Below are positions 31,940 through 41,544 of a DNA stretch of 64,000 nt, piece by piece (positions within the stretch are counted from its first letter, which is position 1; every line of letters starts with the position of its first letter). This DNA is from Ovis canadensis (taxonomy: Eukaryota > Chordata > Mammalia > Artiodactyla > Bovidae), in NCBI RefSeq assembly GCF_042477335.2, contig NC_091247.1:231831001-231895000 (forward strand). Reading direction: 5' to 3'. The position numbers and the translations under genes are program-made. A model generated the notes under the pieces. That model was not told the origin of the DNA. It did not search any database and worked only from the letters and a program-made list of their open reading frames with translations.

Positions 31940-33541
31940 ATGGAAACCCTCGTGGGCCTTGTTTGCAGAGACCCGGGGGCTGCTTCTGAGCACGGGGGAG
32001 GTGCGTGTCCGGCTCCCTTCAACGTCTTAGCCGGAGGGCAAGGTTGTCGGGCCAGCGCCGCTGGTGCGGATGCCCTTCGGGGACCCTCTGTCCCTGAGGG
32101 GCCGTCGCCGGCAGTCGGGCGCCCCCAGCGGGGTGACTTGGCTCCCGGGTCAGCGGGGCTGGCGCCTGGCCAGAAAGTCGCCCTGAGTTGGAGGGGGCCG
32201 TGGGGGGTGGGCGCTGGGCTTCAGAATCTGGGGAACACCTGCTACGTGAATGCGGCGCTGCAGTGTCTGAGCCACACGCCGCCCCTGGCCAGCTGGCTGG
32301 TGTCCCGGCAGCACGCCACCCTCTGTCCGGCCGGCGGCTCCTGCACGCTCTGTGCCATGCGAGCTCACGTGACCCGAGCCCTCCTTCACGCGGGAGAGGT
32401 GATCCGGCCCCGCAAGGACCTGCTGGCGGGCTTCCACAGACACCAGCAGGAAGATGCCCACGAGTTTCTGATGTTCACTCTGAGTGGCATGCAGCAAGGG
32501 TGCCTGAGTGCATCCCAGCCGTCGGGCCACGCCTCCGAGGACACCGGCGTCGTCCGTCAGATCTTCGGCGGGACGTGGAGGTCTCGGATCCAGTGTCTCC
32601 ACTGCCTCGGTGTCTCGGACACGTTCGACCCTTACCTGGACATCAGCCTGGATATCACGGCGGCTCAGAGTGTGGAGCAAGCTCTGAGAGAGCTGGTGAA
32701 GCCCGAGAAGCTGGAGGCGGAAAATGCCTATGACTGTGGCGTTTGTCTCCGGAAGGTGCCTGCCACCAAGACGTTGACTTTGCACAGCACCTCCCAGGTC
32801 CTGGTGCTGGTGCTGAAGCGGTTCACACAGCTGAGCGGGGCCAAAAGGGCTCAGGAGGTGCGCTATCCCCAGTGCCTGGACGTGCAGCCCTACACGTCTG
32901 AGCGGAAGGCAGGGCCACTGGGCTACGTGCTCTATGCCGTGCTGGTGCACTCCGGGTGGAGCTGTGAGCGAGGACACTACTTTTGTTACGTCCGAGCGGG
33001 CAACGGCCAATGGTATAAGATGGACGACGCCAAGGTGACCGCCTGTGACGAGACTGCTGCCCTGAGCCAGAGCGCCTACGTCCTGTTCTACGCCTGGGAG
33101 GGTGCGTGGGAAGGGGGCGCTGGGGGAGGGGCAGCGGCCCCCCTCGGGGCTGACCCCACAGACCCCGGGCAGCCTGCAGGAGACGCCAGCGGCAGAGCTC
33201 CTGGGTCGCAGGAGTCCCCGGGGGACACAGAGGCCGAAGGGATGAGCTTAGAGCAGTGGAGACGCCTGCAAGAACACAACCGACCGAAGCCGGCCTTGGA
33301 GCTGCGCAAGATCCAGGCTGCCCTGCCTGCCGGCGCAGTCGTGATTCACTGGTCCAGACACGGAGGAGGGAGGAACCGCCTGCCGCCCGCACGGGAGCAC
33401 CACCGGCTCGACCGGCCCAGCACGGACACCCCGCTCCCGGGGCCGGCGGACGCCGGCCACGGCCCTTGTGCCAGCGGGAGGGCCAGAGCGACCAAGGGGA
33501 GGAACAAGAAGCCGCGGCCATCTCTGGGGCTGTGGCGGTAG
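31940..33541 (+). CDS. USP17L: USP17-like deubiquitinase, copy 6 (D35G, G36C)
   Basis: Last gene of the array, intact at 533 codons. Two base changes three bases apart (32,043 A to G and 32,046-codon neighbour 32,045 G to T) give D35G and G36C in the N-terminal extension, outside the catalytic core that begins near residue 92. A silent C-to-T change lies at 32,455 (D172). The catalytic triad, zinc cysteines, B-X7-B motif and basic C-terminus are intact. Its downstream spacer is complete through AATAAA at 35,648, so the terminal gene keeps the same potential 3' end as the others. An extra N-terminal cysteine is its only distinctive chemical feature. Confidence 0.95.
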   Translation: METLVGLVCRDPGAASEHGGGACPAPFNVLAGGQGCRASAAGADALRGPSVPEGPSPAVGRPQRGDLAPGSAGLAPGQKVALSWRGPWGVGAGLQNLGNTCYVNAALQCLSHTPPLASWLVSRQHATLCPAGGSCTLCAMRAHVTRALLHAGEVIRPRKDLLAGFHRHQQEDAHEFLMFTLSGMQQGCLSASQPSGHASEDTGVVRQIFGGTWRSRIQCLHCLGVSDTFDPYLDISLDITAAQSVEQALRELVKPEKLEAENAYDCGVCLRKVPATKTLTLHSTSQVLVLVLKRFTQLSGAKRAQEVRYPQCLDVQPYTSERKAGPLGYVLYAVLVHSGWSCERGHYFCYVRAGNGQWYKMDDAKVTACDETAALSQSAYVLFYAWEGAWEGGAGGGAAAPLGADPTDPGQPAGDASGRAPGSQESPGDTEAEGMSLEQWRRLQEHNRPKPALELRKIQAALPAGAVVIHWSRHGGGRNRLPPAREHHRLDRPSTDTPLPGPADAGHGPCASGRARATKGRNKKPRPSLGLWR

Positions 33542-35802
33542 GCCGGCTCTGACGCACATGCGTGCAGACGCCCAGGCACACTCTGGGTGTGGCACGCCCC
33601 GGGCAACGCACCAAGAGTGCCGAAGGAGGAGCGAGTTCCTCTCTGGCGGTGAGGACGATGCGGCCTCCTGGGCAAAGGCGGGGCCTGGAGTGAGCCCGGG
33701 GTCTCGGTGTTCCCCGGGAACGGGTTTGTGCCCGAGCGGCTCAGCTCTCGAGGGCTGGCTCTGCTGGGAAGTCGGCGGAGCGAATGGGGTGCGTGAGCGG
33801 GTCTGAGCACGGTGCCAGGGCCTGCCACTTCTGCGAGGGTGGGAGAGTCCTCTCTGGATGGGACTTTGGGTGTGGCCTTGCCTTTCTTCCCCCATCTCCA
33901 GTCCCTGGCCGCACCGCTGGCCTCTGGTGAGTGACGCGGCCTGGAGACACCTCACAGAACGCTCACAGCCAGCCGAGCAAGGAGACGACCTCCGGAGCCC
34001 ATCGGCGGGGAGGTGCAGGGAAGAGCGGGTGCAGGTCCACGCACCGTGTCCTTCCGGCTGGCCAGGCTCTCGGAAATGCCCCAGACGTCGAGCAGCGTCC
34101 GGGGGGAAGATGGGCAAGCAGTCTTTATGGGTGGCTGCCCTCGGGAGGCCTCGTGCTACTAGGCAGAGGGTCCGGCAGGAATGAGGCGGGGATCCGTGCG
34201 TCCCCGGCAGGACGCTCGTCTGCAAAGTTCCCTGGGGCTCCATTTCCGGTGCAAGGAGCATGCTGGAGAAGCGCCGAGTGCCAAACAGGAGAAGCGATCC
34301 ACGATGCCGTGAGCACCACCGCTGGCACCACCAGCACCGACACGAAGGCCAAGGGGAGAAAGGCGAGCCAACTAGTGCCAAAGAAACCTCTCCACCAGCA
34401 GTGCACCGGGGCCTAGGTGGAGATCCGTCACGCAGCGTTCATTTCTGAAAGCAAAGGTCCTCCCCACACTGAGGAAAGACCCGAGCCTACCCCAGATTGG
34501 GATAGCAAGACAACTGGACTTCCGACTCTGCCCGGCCTGCCTGGCAGTCAGTTGTCTCTTCCAGCTGGGCCCCGGACAAACGCCGCTGGACGCGAGGAGA
34601 TGCGGCCGGCCTCCAAAGTGCCTGGGGCGGTGGGGAAACTGTCCTCCCCTCGCTGCTTTCCCGACTGCCTCATGATTCCCGTGACCCGGTGGAGGGGCGC
34701 CTGAGGACCCTTATCGATCACCTCTTGCGTTTCATCTCTGTTTCTTGGCTGACGGCCGCGAACCCCAAACCCTCCAGCAAAGGGCAGACCGGGAATGTGT
34801 GGTTTAACATCTCAGACCTCGAGGGACAACTCTGGCTGCTGACCGCACCAGTCGGCGTGGCAAGGAACAGAGAACGTTCCGATGGCTCGTTTCCCCCGCA
34901 TGCTTACCTACAGCCCACCACGCCCTCCACACGTGGAGAGGAAAAAGAATGATGAGCAGCATCTTCCCCCAAGAACACGAACAAGCGTGCCCCGCGCGAG
35001 GACGTGGAGCCACCCACAGCCTTCCCTCATCATCACCACCCATCTTCCCCATCGTCTCAAATGGACTTACTGCTTGCCCCATCCACCCCCTCTGAAGAAG
35101 AAGAAGAAGGAGAAGGAGAAAAAGGAGAAGAACGGCGACTGGAGCGGCGTGGCAGGGGGAGTGGGAAGGTGGCCTTACGCTGGGGGAAATCCGTGCAAAA
35201 GCGAGAAAGATACTGGCTGATCTCGCTTCTCTGTGCCATGGGAAGGAGGCAAGAGGACAGCAAGGGTGTGAGCACCTGGACGATAAAGCACAAAGTGGTA
35301 GGGTCCTGGGATGGGATGGGGAAGCGGGAGGGGAGAGGGGTGCAAGAGGCTAAGGCAGAAAGCGGGGTCAGGGCCGTTCTTTCCTAGTAAGGGTCCACGG
35401 AATCAACGCTTCAGCTATGTATGGGAAACACGTGGACCGTGAAACCCCCATCGTCCTGGAAGGCAAGCATAATGTCCAGGACGGGAGAGCAAACAAACAC
35501 ACCTGTCCCACACCGAGAAGGAAAGCAACAGTCATCCTCCTCCAGGAGGGAAACCTTTTTTATGCCTTAACTTAGAGCGCGTTTTAAGCCCTGGAATTGG
35601 AAAGACGACTGTATGAGTCAACTATTGTATATAAAATAGAGAAAGAGAATAAAATCAACAAAAAAATAACAAAATGAACACAAAATTAAAAAAAAAATTA
35701 AAAAAGGAAAACCAAAAAAAAAAAGAAAAAAACAAACCACACACACAAAAAACCAAAACCAAAAAGCCGCTCAAAAAACCCCAAAAAACAAAGAAAGCAA
35801 TG

Positions 35803-35849
<47 letters not shown>

Positions 35850-36258
35850 CAAAACAAATGGAAGAAGGAAAAGGAAGGGCGAAAGGCAACGGAGACATAA
35901 AAGGAGCTGAAGCAATGCATCCAAAGTTGCAGCAATTCTATGCCTTTTGGAATGAGCTCGCTTTGGGGCTTGACCAACGGCCCTGCAGGGAGAAAAGCAT
36001 ATGTGCCACTCTCTAGGCAGCTTCTGGTGCCAGGACCCTGAACGCTAGGAGAGTGTCCAGTGAGAAAGCATAGAGATCGGAGTGGACCTCACTGGAGAGC
36101 AAAGTTGAGGCAAGGGTTTCTTATTGTGTGGGGAGGGGTTGTCCTCTGGCAGGGGTCTGGGGTGGGGAGACCCCTAAAGGGGAGAGGGTAGGTGGGCAGA
36201 CATATGTTTGCACAAGTTTGTTAGGATGTGAATGGTGACCTCACGGAATTCCCCTGCA
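33542..36258 (+). repeat. last spacer of the array (right terminal copy, truncated before the next promoter)
   Basis: The spacer after gene 6, followed by no gene. It is unit-like up to about 35,710 except for scattered substitutions (for example 33,894, CpG to CpA). It then diverges: the A-rich/CAA tract is rearranged and 21 bp longer overall, with further changes at about 35,978-35,987 and 36,216. Homology ends near 36,258, which corresponds to about 335 bp before an ATG. The CCAAT, octamer, E-box and GC-box are therefore all missing. Confidence 0.85.
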
Positions 36259-36267
36259 TGCATGAAT

Positions 36268-36866
36268 GCATTCTTTTCTTTTCAGTTATGTTGTAACTAG
36301 TGTTCCTCTCTTGGCAACCCCATGCACTGCCACTCAGCAGTCTTCCGTATCCTTTGCATATTCTCAGAATTTTTTCAGTGTGATATCCTTTGTGTTGTTG
36401 TTTCCATCCTTCGGTCTCATCGTCTGTTGTCTTCTTTTCCTGCCTCAATCTTTCCCAACATCAGGGTCTTTTCAAATTAGTCATTTCTTTTCATCAGATT
36501 TCCACATTATTGGATTTTCACCTTCAGTATCAGTCCTTCCAGTAAGTATCCAGGACTGATTTTCTTTAGGATGGACTGGTTTTACCTCTTTGCAGCCAAG
36601 GTAGTCTCGATAGTGTTCTCCAACACCACAGTTTTCAAGCATCAGTTCTTCGGTTCTCAGCTTTCTTTGTAGTCCTTTTCGCTCGCTCATACACGCCTAG
36701 TGGGCAAACCGTAGCCTTAACTCATAGAACCCTTGTTGGCAAAGTAATGTCTCTGCTTTTTCATATGCTGTGTTGGTTAGTCATAACTCTTTTTCCAAGG
36801 AGCAAGCATCTTTTAATTTCATGGCTACAGTCACTTTCTGCAATGATTTTGAAGCTCCATAACAAT
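36268..36866 (-). mobile_element. decayed BovB fragment abutting the array
   Basis: Minus-strand BovB 3' portion, clearly more diverged than the other BovB pieces here. Landmarks are cagggtcttttcaaat-type sequence near 36,465, ggactgattttctttagga at about 36,553, aatgtctctgctttttcata at about 36,745 and caaggagcaagcatctttt at about 36,797. It begins within about 10 bp of the end of array homology, so the right breakpoint lies at or inside an old LINE, mirroring the L1 at the left breakpoint. Confidence 0.8.
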
Positions 36867-37344
36867 ATAAGCTGAGTTCTTTGCCACCGCAGCAAGGAGA
36901 CTTTGAGGCAGAAGCCCCCATATAAGCCATTTCTGGCTCACAGACTGTGAGGAGTTTAATAGGCAAGGTTTGTTGTGCAGTCTTGGAGTAATGCTGTCAG
37001 AGAGGAACAGAAAGCATGGTCTACCAGGAACCAGGAACTGACCCCACCCCCGAGCACCATCGCCCACCAGCCTCCCTCCGGACACAGCGCTCACACTCCC
37101 AGCCTCACCTGGCGGCTCACTGCAGCCTCCATGCCTGTGTAAGGGCTGCCTGCTCTCAGACGCGCTTCTCCTAGAACTGTGCAGGCCCAGCGCCTTCCCT
37201 TCAGCCTGGTCACCGCAGCAAGGCCTTTTAGACCCTCCTGACCAGTGACTCCAAGCCCTCCCTCACAACGCCCTTTTTTATTTTCTGTAGAGCTCTTGTT
37301 CTTTTCCTTCCCCTGTCTGGGTTCCATACTTTTCTCTTTCCTCA
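36867..37344. other. unassigned, probably single-copy
   Basis: No repeat or protein family recognised. Moderately GC-rich toward 37,040-37,300. No splice-supported exon can be claimed. Confidence 0.4.
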
Positions 37345-37478
37345 CTCCAGACCGAGAGCTCCTTGAAAGGCAGGGGCCACTGGTCATTTTCAGCACTGTC
37401 CTCGGTACCACTGAGTCACCTGGCATAGAGTGAGTACTCACAGCCTGGGTGCTGAGTAAATAAATGGGAAGATCCTGG
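37345..37478 (+). mobile_element. L2 (LINE2) 3' fragment
   Basis: Ancient mammalian repeat. It shows the L2 3' signature in order: gagctccttgaaaggcaggg, a central decayed part, then cctggcatagagtgagtactca and gctgagtaaataaatg at the end. Sense orientation. Confidence 0.75.
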
Positions 37479-39479
37479 GGCTCCCCTTTCCCTTCTGTCC
37501 AGGTCAGTTTCTTGAGATGATCACTCTTACTAGGAAGCGCATGCTGTTTCTGACGCGGGAGCATGGCCACAATGACCTCCGCCATCCTTTTTCTCTCTCC
37601 AGTTGCTCCAGCAAAGCTCAGCCAGCAACCCCGACCTGGTGCCTCCTGGTGGCCCACGCTAGCATTGCAGGACTAACCGGAACCTTCATTCAGGTCTTCA
37701 AGGCGGAGGCTCTCCAGAGTTCCAGAGACGAAAGTGTGCTTCAGGCAGGCTTCCAGGGCTGTGGAGAGACCCGGGAATCGCCTCCTGATTTTTCGTTTCC
37801 TCGCCTCTCTTTGGCGTTTAGTTCGTTCGTGTTGCATCCTCAGCTCACACAGGACAATGGTTTCCTCCCACTTTCAGATGAGAACCTCTAGAACCCGGCT
37901 AGGGCTGGTCTCCTTTCTGGAACCCTGACTCTGAGTCCACAACTGTGCCCTCTCCTGCCCACCACAAGCCCCTGTTCCTTCACCTCCTCTCTCGTCTGAG
38001 GGGCCTCTGTGAGTGGAAAGCATTTTTCCAAGCTCTCAGAACACAGGGGTCAAAGGTGGGGAACCAAGGTCGACAGATTTCCCAAGCATACTGAGTGAAC
38101 CCTTGGGGGGGTCCAATAGCAAGCACACAATGTTTAGGAAAGGAAAGCAAGTCCTTCTGTCCTGTAGCACCGTCTACACTGGGGAATGGGGTGTGTGCTC
38201 AGCCTGGGTTTAAAATCCTGGAAAGGTGGACTGTGGGACTGAGCCAGTGTTCACTGGAGAACACTGTGGAGAGGGCCCACGCCCAGGCAGGACTCAGGGA
38301 GCGTGGAGAATCCCCCTCGCGCTTTGGACTTCTGAACGCATCGCCCATTGCCAGGCGCGGGGTGTGCAGGCCCCTGCTCCATGGCAGAGCTGCCTCCAGC
38401 CCTTCCTGCGCTCCCAGCGCTGACACTGTGTGTTCTCTTCCTTTACCATCTGACATCGTCCCCCACCATGGACCCTGTTTCTGTTTGTGCCTGCCTGTGT
38501 GAGCATGAAAATGCACAGCGAATAATGGCCCAAATGGGGCCAGGTTGGTAGAGTTCACCAGGAACTCAGGGTCTCTCACTTCCAAAGCAAGCGTGAAGGA
38601 TAGGACTGCGAACTGGCTTAGGGAGCTGGGGTCCTCATCTTCCTACCGGCCTCTGCTCACATACTGTGTTCCGGACAAGTCTGCCTCTTTCTAGGCTTTA
38701 GTTTTCAAATTGTACCGAGAGGGCTTGGGTCAGAAGCTGCATAAGCGCAGGCACAGGCAAACGTGTCCTCTGACTCCAGCAACAATAGGCGGGCCGTTGG
38801 CACGGGTGGTCTCAGGAGGCCTGTGCTCCTGATGTGGGCAGCGGCAGGCGAGCTCGTAGCAGGATGGCAGGACACCTGCCCTGTCCCAGCACCAGCCAGA
38901 GGGCGTGTGCAGGCCCGGGGACGGTGAGCGCACCTGTGCCCGCCTCCCCGCGCAGGCACCAACACCGGACCAAGGGCTCTGCTCAGAGGGTGAGCTCTTT
39001 CGGATACCCCGCCTGCAGCCTCCAAAAGGCACACATTTTCTGGAGCCCTAAGGACAGCTAATTCACATGGAAGTGGTTCCCAGCAAGTAAATGGAATGTG
39101 GAAGGGGTGTTTGCCGTGTATACGCTCAGGCTATGAAAACCCGCCCCGTGATGTGCCATACATTTCCCCTTTACGACCGAGTGAAATAAGCCCAAGGAAC
39201 ATACCTGTGTTTGAACGCACATGTTGATGATGGAAAATCCACAAATTAAAGGTTTGCTGGTCCCAGAATCTCTGACTGGAGGAAAATCAACAAGAAGGAT
39301 CACTTGCCATTTGAAAGTGATTTTTAATTTTATTTTTATTGAGCTGTTAAATGAAGAGAGCTTGCCAGGTGGTGCTAAGGGTAACAACTGAGAGTGTTAG
39401 CAGCCTTGGTAGGGAGGCCAGGGGCCCCAAAGCAGCAGGAAGAAAAAAGCTGCAAGTGACACCTGGTTCTGTCTGAACT
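37479..39479. other. mostly single-copy sequence, no gene recognised
   Basis: About 2 kb without young repeats. A MIR-like remnant is possible at about 38,625-38,735 (cctcatcttcctaccg, then a run reminiscent of the MIR core on the + strand) but is weak. Open frames up to 135 codons occur on both strands with no domain that I recognise. This is the likeliest place in the right flank for unique mapping probes. Confidence 0.4.
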
Positions 39480-39778
39480 TAACTTTTTTCAAACCTTGAG
39501 CTAAACAATGCGTTTTTCTTATGGACATGTTTTTCTTCAGCTATGCTAATGAAACTATGTACTTGCTTTGGGATCTCACTTTCTTCAAGTCGGTTCTGCC
39601 TAAGACTAACTTTTGTCTCAAACCTTGGGTTGATAATGGCTCAATAAATCAGTGTTCATGTAAATTGTTTTATGGCTGGGGATGACACACCTTGTGCCAT
39701 TCTATCTCAGAAATGCTTATTGTGGGAGAGGGGCCTGGTGAAACTCCCTCAGCCTGAGGCGTCTCTCTGCCTGAGATG
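39480..39778 (+). mobile_element. LTR-like fragment (ruminant endogenous retrovirus type)
   Basis: AT-rich block with an AATAAA at about 39,642 preceded by phrases typical of ruminant LTR R/U5 regions (ataatggctcaataaatcag, then ggctggggatgacacacctt). It is a fragment with no coding region attached. The family is not resolved. Confidence 0.4.
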
Positions 39779-40036
39779 AAGTCTGCCCAAACCCATGTCC
39801 ATTGAGTCGGTGATGCCATCCAACCATCACATCCTCTGTCGTCCCCTCCTGCCCTCAATCTATCTTTCCCAGCATCAGGGTCTTTTCAAATGAGCCAGCT
39901 CTTCGCATCAGGTGGCCAAAGTATCGGAGTTTCGGCTTCAGCATCAGTCCTTCCAGTGGATATTCAGGACTGATTTCCTTTAGGATGGACTGGTTGGATC
40001 TCCTTGCAGTCCAAGGGACTCTCAAGAGTCTTCTCC
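39779..40036 (-). mobile_element. BovB 3' fragment, antisense
   Basis: Minus-strand BovB tail: ccatgtccattgagtcggtg near 39,794, cagcatcagggtcttttcaa near 39,870, and tggttggatctccttgcagt near 39,990. Truncated on both sides. Confidence 0.88.
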
Positions 40037-40421
40037 CTCATGACTATGTAACTGGTAGCCATGGAGATAAGATGTCTTTGGCCGAACTGGCCTCCCAGAC
40101 TGACAAACATGAGATTCCATACCAAGATTTCACATTGCCAGAAAGATTGTAATACTCCCCTCTACAGTCAGTCACCTTTGTAAGCTTTATGCCACCCACT
40201 GGTGTAGGCTGCAATGTCTCACCAGCTGGCTTCTGGTTACGAATCATGGCTGTAACCTGACTGTATCTACCTTTAACACTTCCCAGGCTGGGTTTAAGGA
40301 ATTGGGGGATGAGTTCACTTAAGGTATATAAGGTTTTCACAAAAGTAGGTCGGGGTCCTTGGCTAAGAGGAGACTCTGGCTTTGGCCTGCTGGTGTAATA
40401 AACTGCACTCCACTATCTGCA
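40037..40421 (+). mobile_element. ruminant LTR fragment A
   Basis: LTR 3' half with TATA-like tatataagg (about 40,325), the block ggtccttggctaagaggaga, an AATAAA within gtgtaataaactgcactcca (about 40,395-40,415) and the end ctatctgcat. Its downstream block is shared with LTRs at 42,435 and 59,485, while its upstream part differs. It represents a related but distinct, truncated copy. Confidence 0.6.
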
Positions 40422-41505
40422 TGCCAAAGCCTTTGGCTGTGTGGATCACAAGAAACTGTGGAAAATTCTGAAGGAGATGGGAATACCAGACCACCTGCCC
40501 TGCCCTTGAGACACCTGTATGCAGGTCAGGAAGCAACAGTTAGAACTGGACATGGAAAAACAGACTGATTCCAAATAGGAAAAGGAGTATGTCAAGGCTG
40601 TATATTGTCACCCTGCTTATTTAACTTATATGCAGAGTACATCATGAGAAACGCTGAGCTGGAAGAAGCACAAGCTCGAATCAAGACTGCCGGGAGAAAT
40701 ATCAATCACCTCAGATATGCAGATGACACCACCCTCATGGCAAAAAGTGAAGAGGAGCTAAAACGCCTCCTGATGAAAGTGAAAGAGGAGAGTGAAAAAT
40801 TTGGCTTAAAGCTCAACATTCAGAAAACAAAGATCATGGCATCCAGCCCCATTACTTCATGGGAAATAGATGGGGAAACAGTGGAAACAGGGTCAGAGTT
40901 TATTTTTTTGGGCTCCAAAATCACTGCAGATGGTGATTGCAGCCAAGAAGTTAAAAGACGCTTACTCCTTGGAAGAAAAGTTATGACCAACCTAGAGAGT
41001 ATATTCAAAAGCAGAGACATTACTTTGCCGACAGAGGTCCATCTAGTCAAGGCTATGGTTTTACCTGTGGTCATGTATGGATGTGAGAGTTGGACTGTGA
41101 AGAAGGCTGAGAGCCGAAGAATTGATGCTTTTGAACTGTGGTGTTGGAGAAGACTCTTGAGGGTCCCTTGGACTGCAAAGGAGATCCAACCAATCCATCC
41201 TAAAGGAGATCAGTCCTGGGATTTCTTTGGAAGGAATGATGCTAAAGCTGAAATTCCAGTACTTTGGCCACCTCATGAGAAGAGTTGACTCACTGGAAAA
41301 GCATCTGATGCTGGGATGAATTGGGGGCAGGAGGAGAAGGGGACGACAGAGGATGAGATGGCTGGATGGCATCATGGACTTGACCTGAGTCTGAGTGAAC
41401 TCCGGGAGATGGTGATGGACAGGGAGGCCTGGCAGGGAGGCCTGGCGTGCTGCGATTCATGGGGTCACAAAGAGTCGGACACGACTGAGCGACTGCACTG
41501 AACTG
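40422..41505 (+). mobile_element. BovB fragment, sense, with reverse transcriptase
   Basis: 5'-truncated sense BovB. It enters in the polymerase domain (KAF.CVDH-type block at about 40,422-40,450). A stop replaces a conserved Trp near 40,566. It then continues as a 227-codon open stretch (40,605-41,288) with the catalytic LRYADDTTLMAKSEEE, GSKITADGDCS and YGCESWTVKKAE blocks. A frame break follows near 41,280, and the 3' end carries gagtcggacacgactgagcg with gaact-type terminal repeats. It is not functional but is one of the better preserved BovB pieces here. Confidence 0.92.
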
Positions 41506-41544
41506 AGAGAGCTCATTGAGAAAACTGGAGATGTGCACAATGTG

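Larger units (their letters stand above)
5705..36258 (+). repeat. USP17L megasatellite: 4.65-kb tandem array
   Basis: Head-to-tail array of a GC-rich unit. ATG-to-ATG spacings are 4,648, 4,648, 4,649, 4,649 and 4,649 bp. It holds six gene-bearing copies plus an extra copy of the 2.66-kb intergenic spacer at one end, about 6.6 units in all. Unit content in order is: deubiquitinase gene, about 2.1 kb of GC-rich 3' region, a canonical AATAAA, an A-rich then CAA-repeat tract, about 0.7 kb of upstream sequence, and the next gene. Units differ by only a handful of substitutions. The human RS447/USP17L megasatellite has the same organisation with a unit of about 4.7 kb, which is the basis for naming. 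Both edges are visible, so six is the copy number in this assembly; real alleles may differ. Confidence 0.97.

Noticed and set aside
5705-36258. CRISPR array or bacterial tandem system
   Set aside because: The repeat unit is 4.65 kb with a eukaryotic deubiquitinase, and the flanks are bovid LINEs and SINEs.
37517-37891. 124-codon open frame in the right flank as a possible host exon
   Set aside because: No recognisable domain, no splice or codon-bias support, and comparable frames on the opposite strand nearby.
40605-41288. Host reverse-transcriptase-like gene
   Set aside because: It is the polymerase segment of a truncated BovB with stops on either side.
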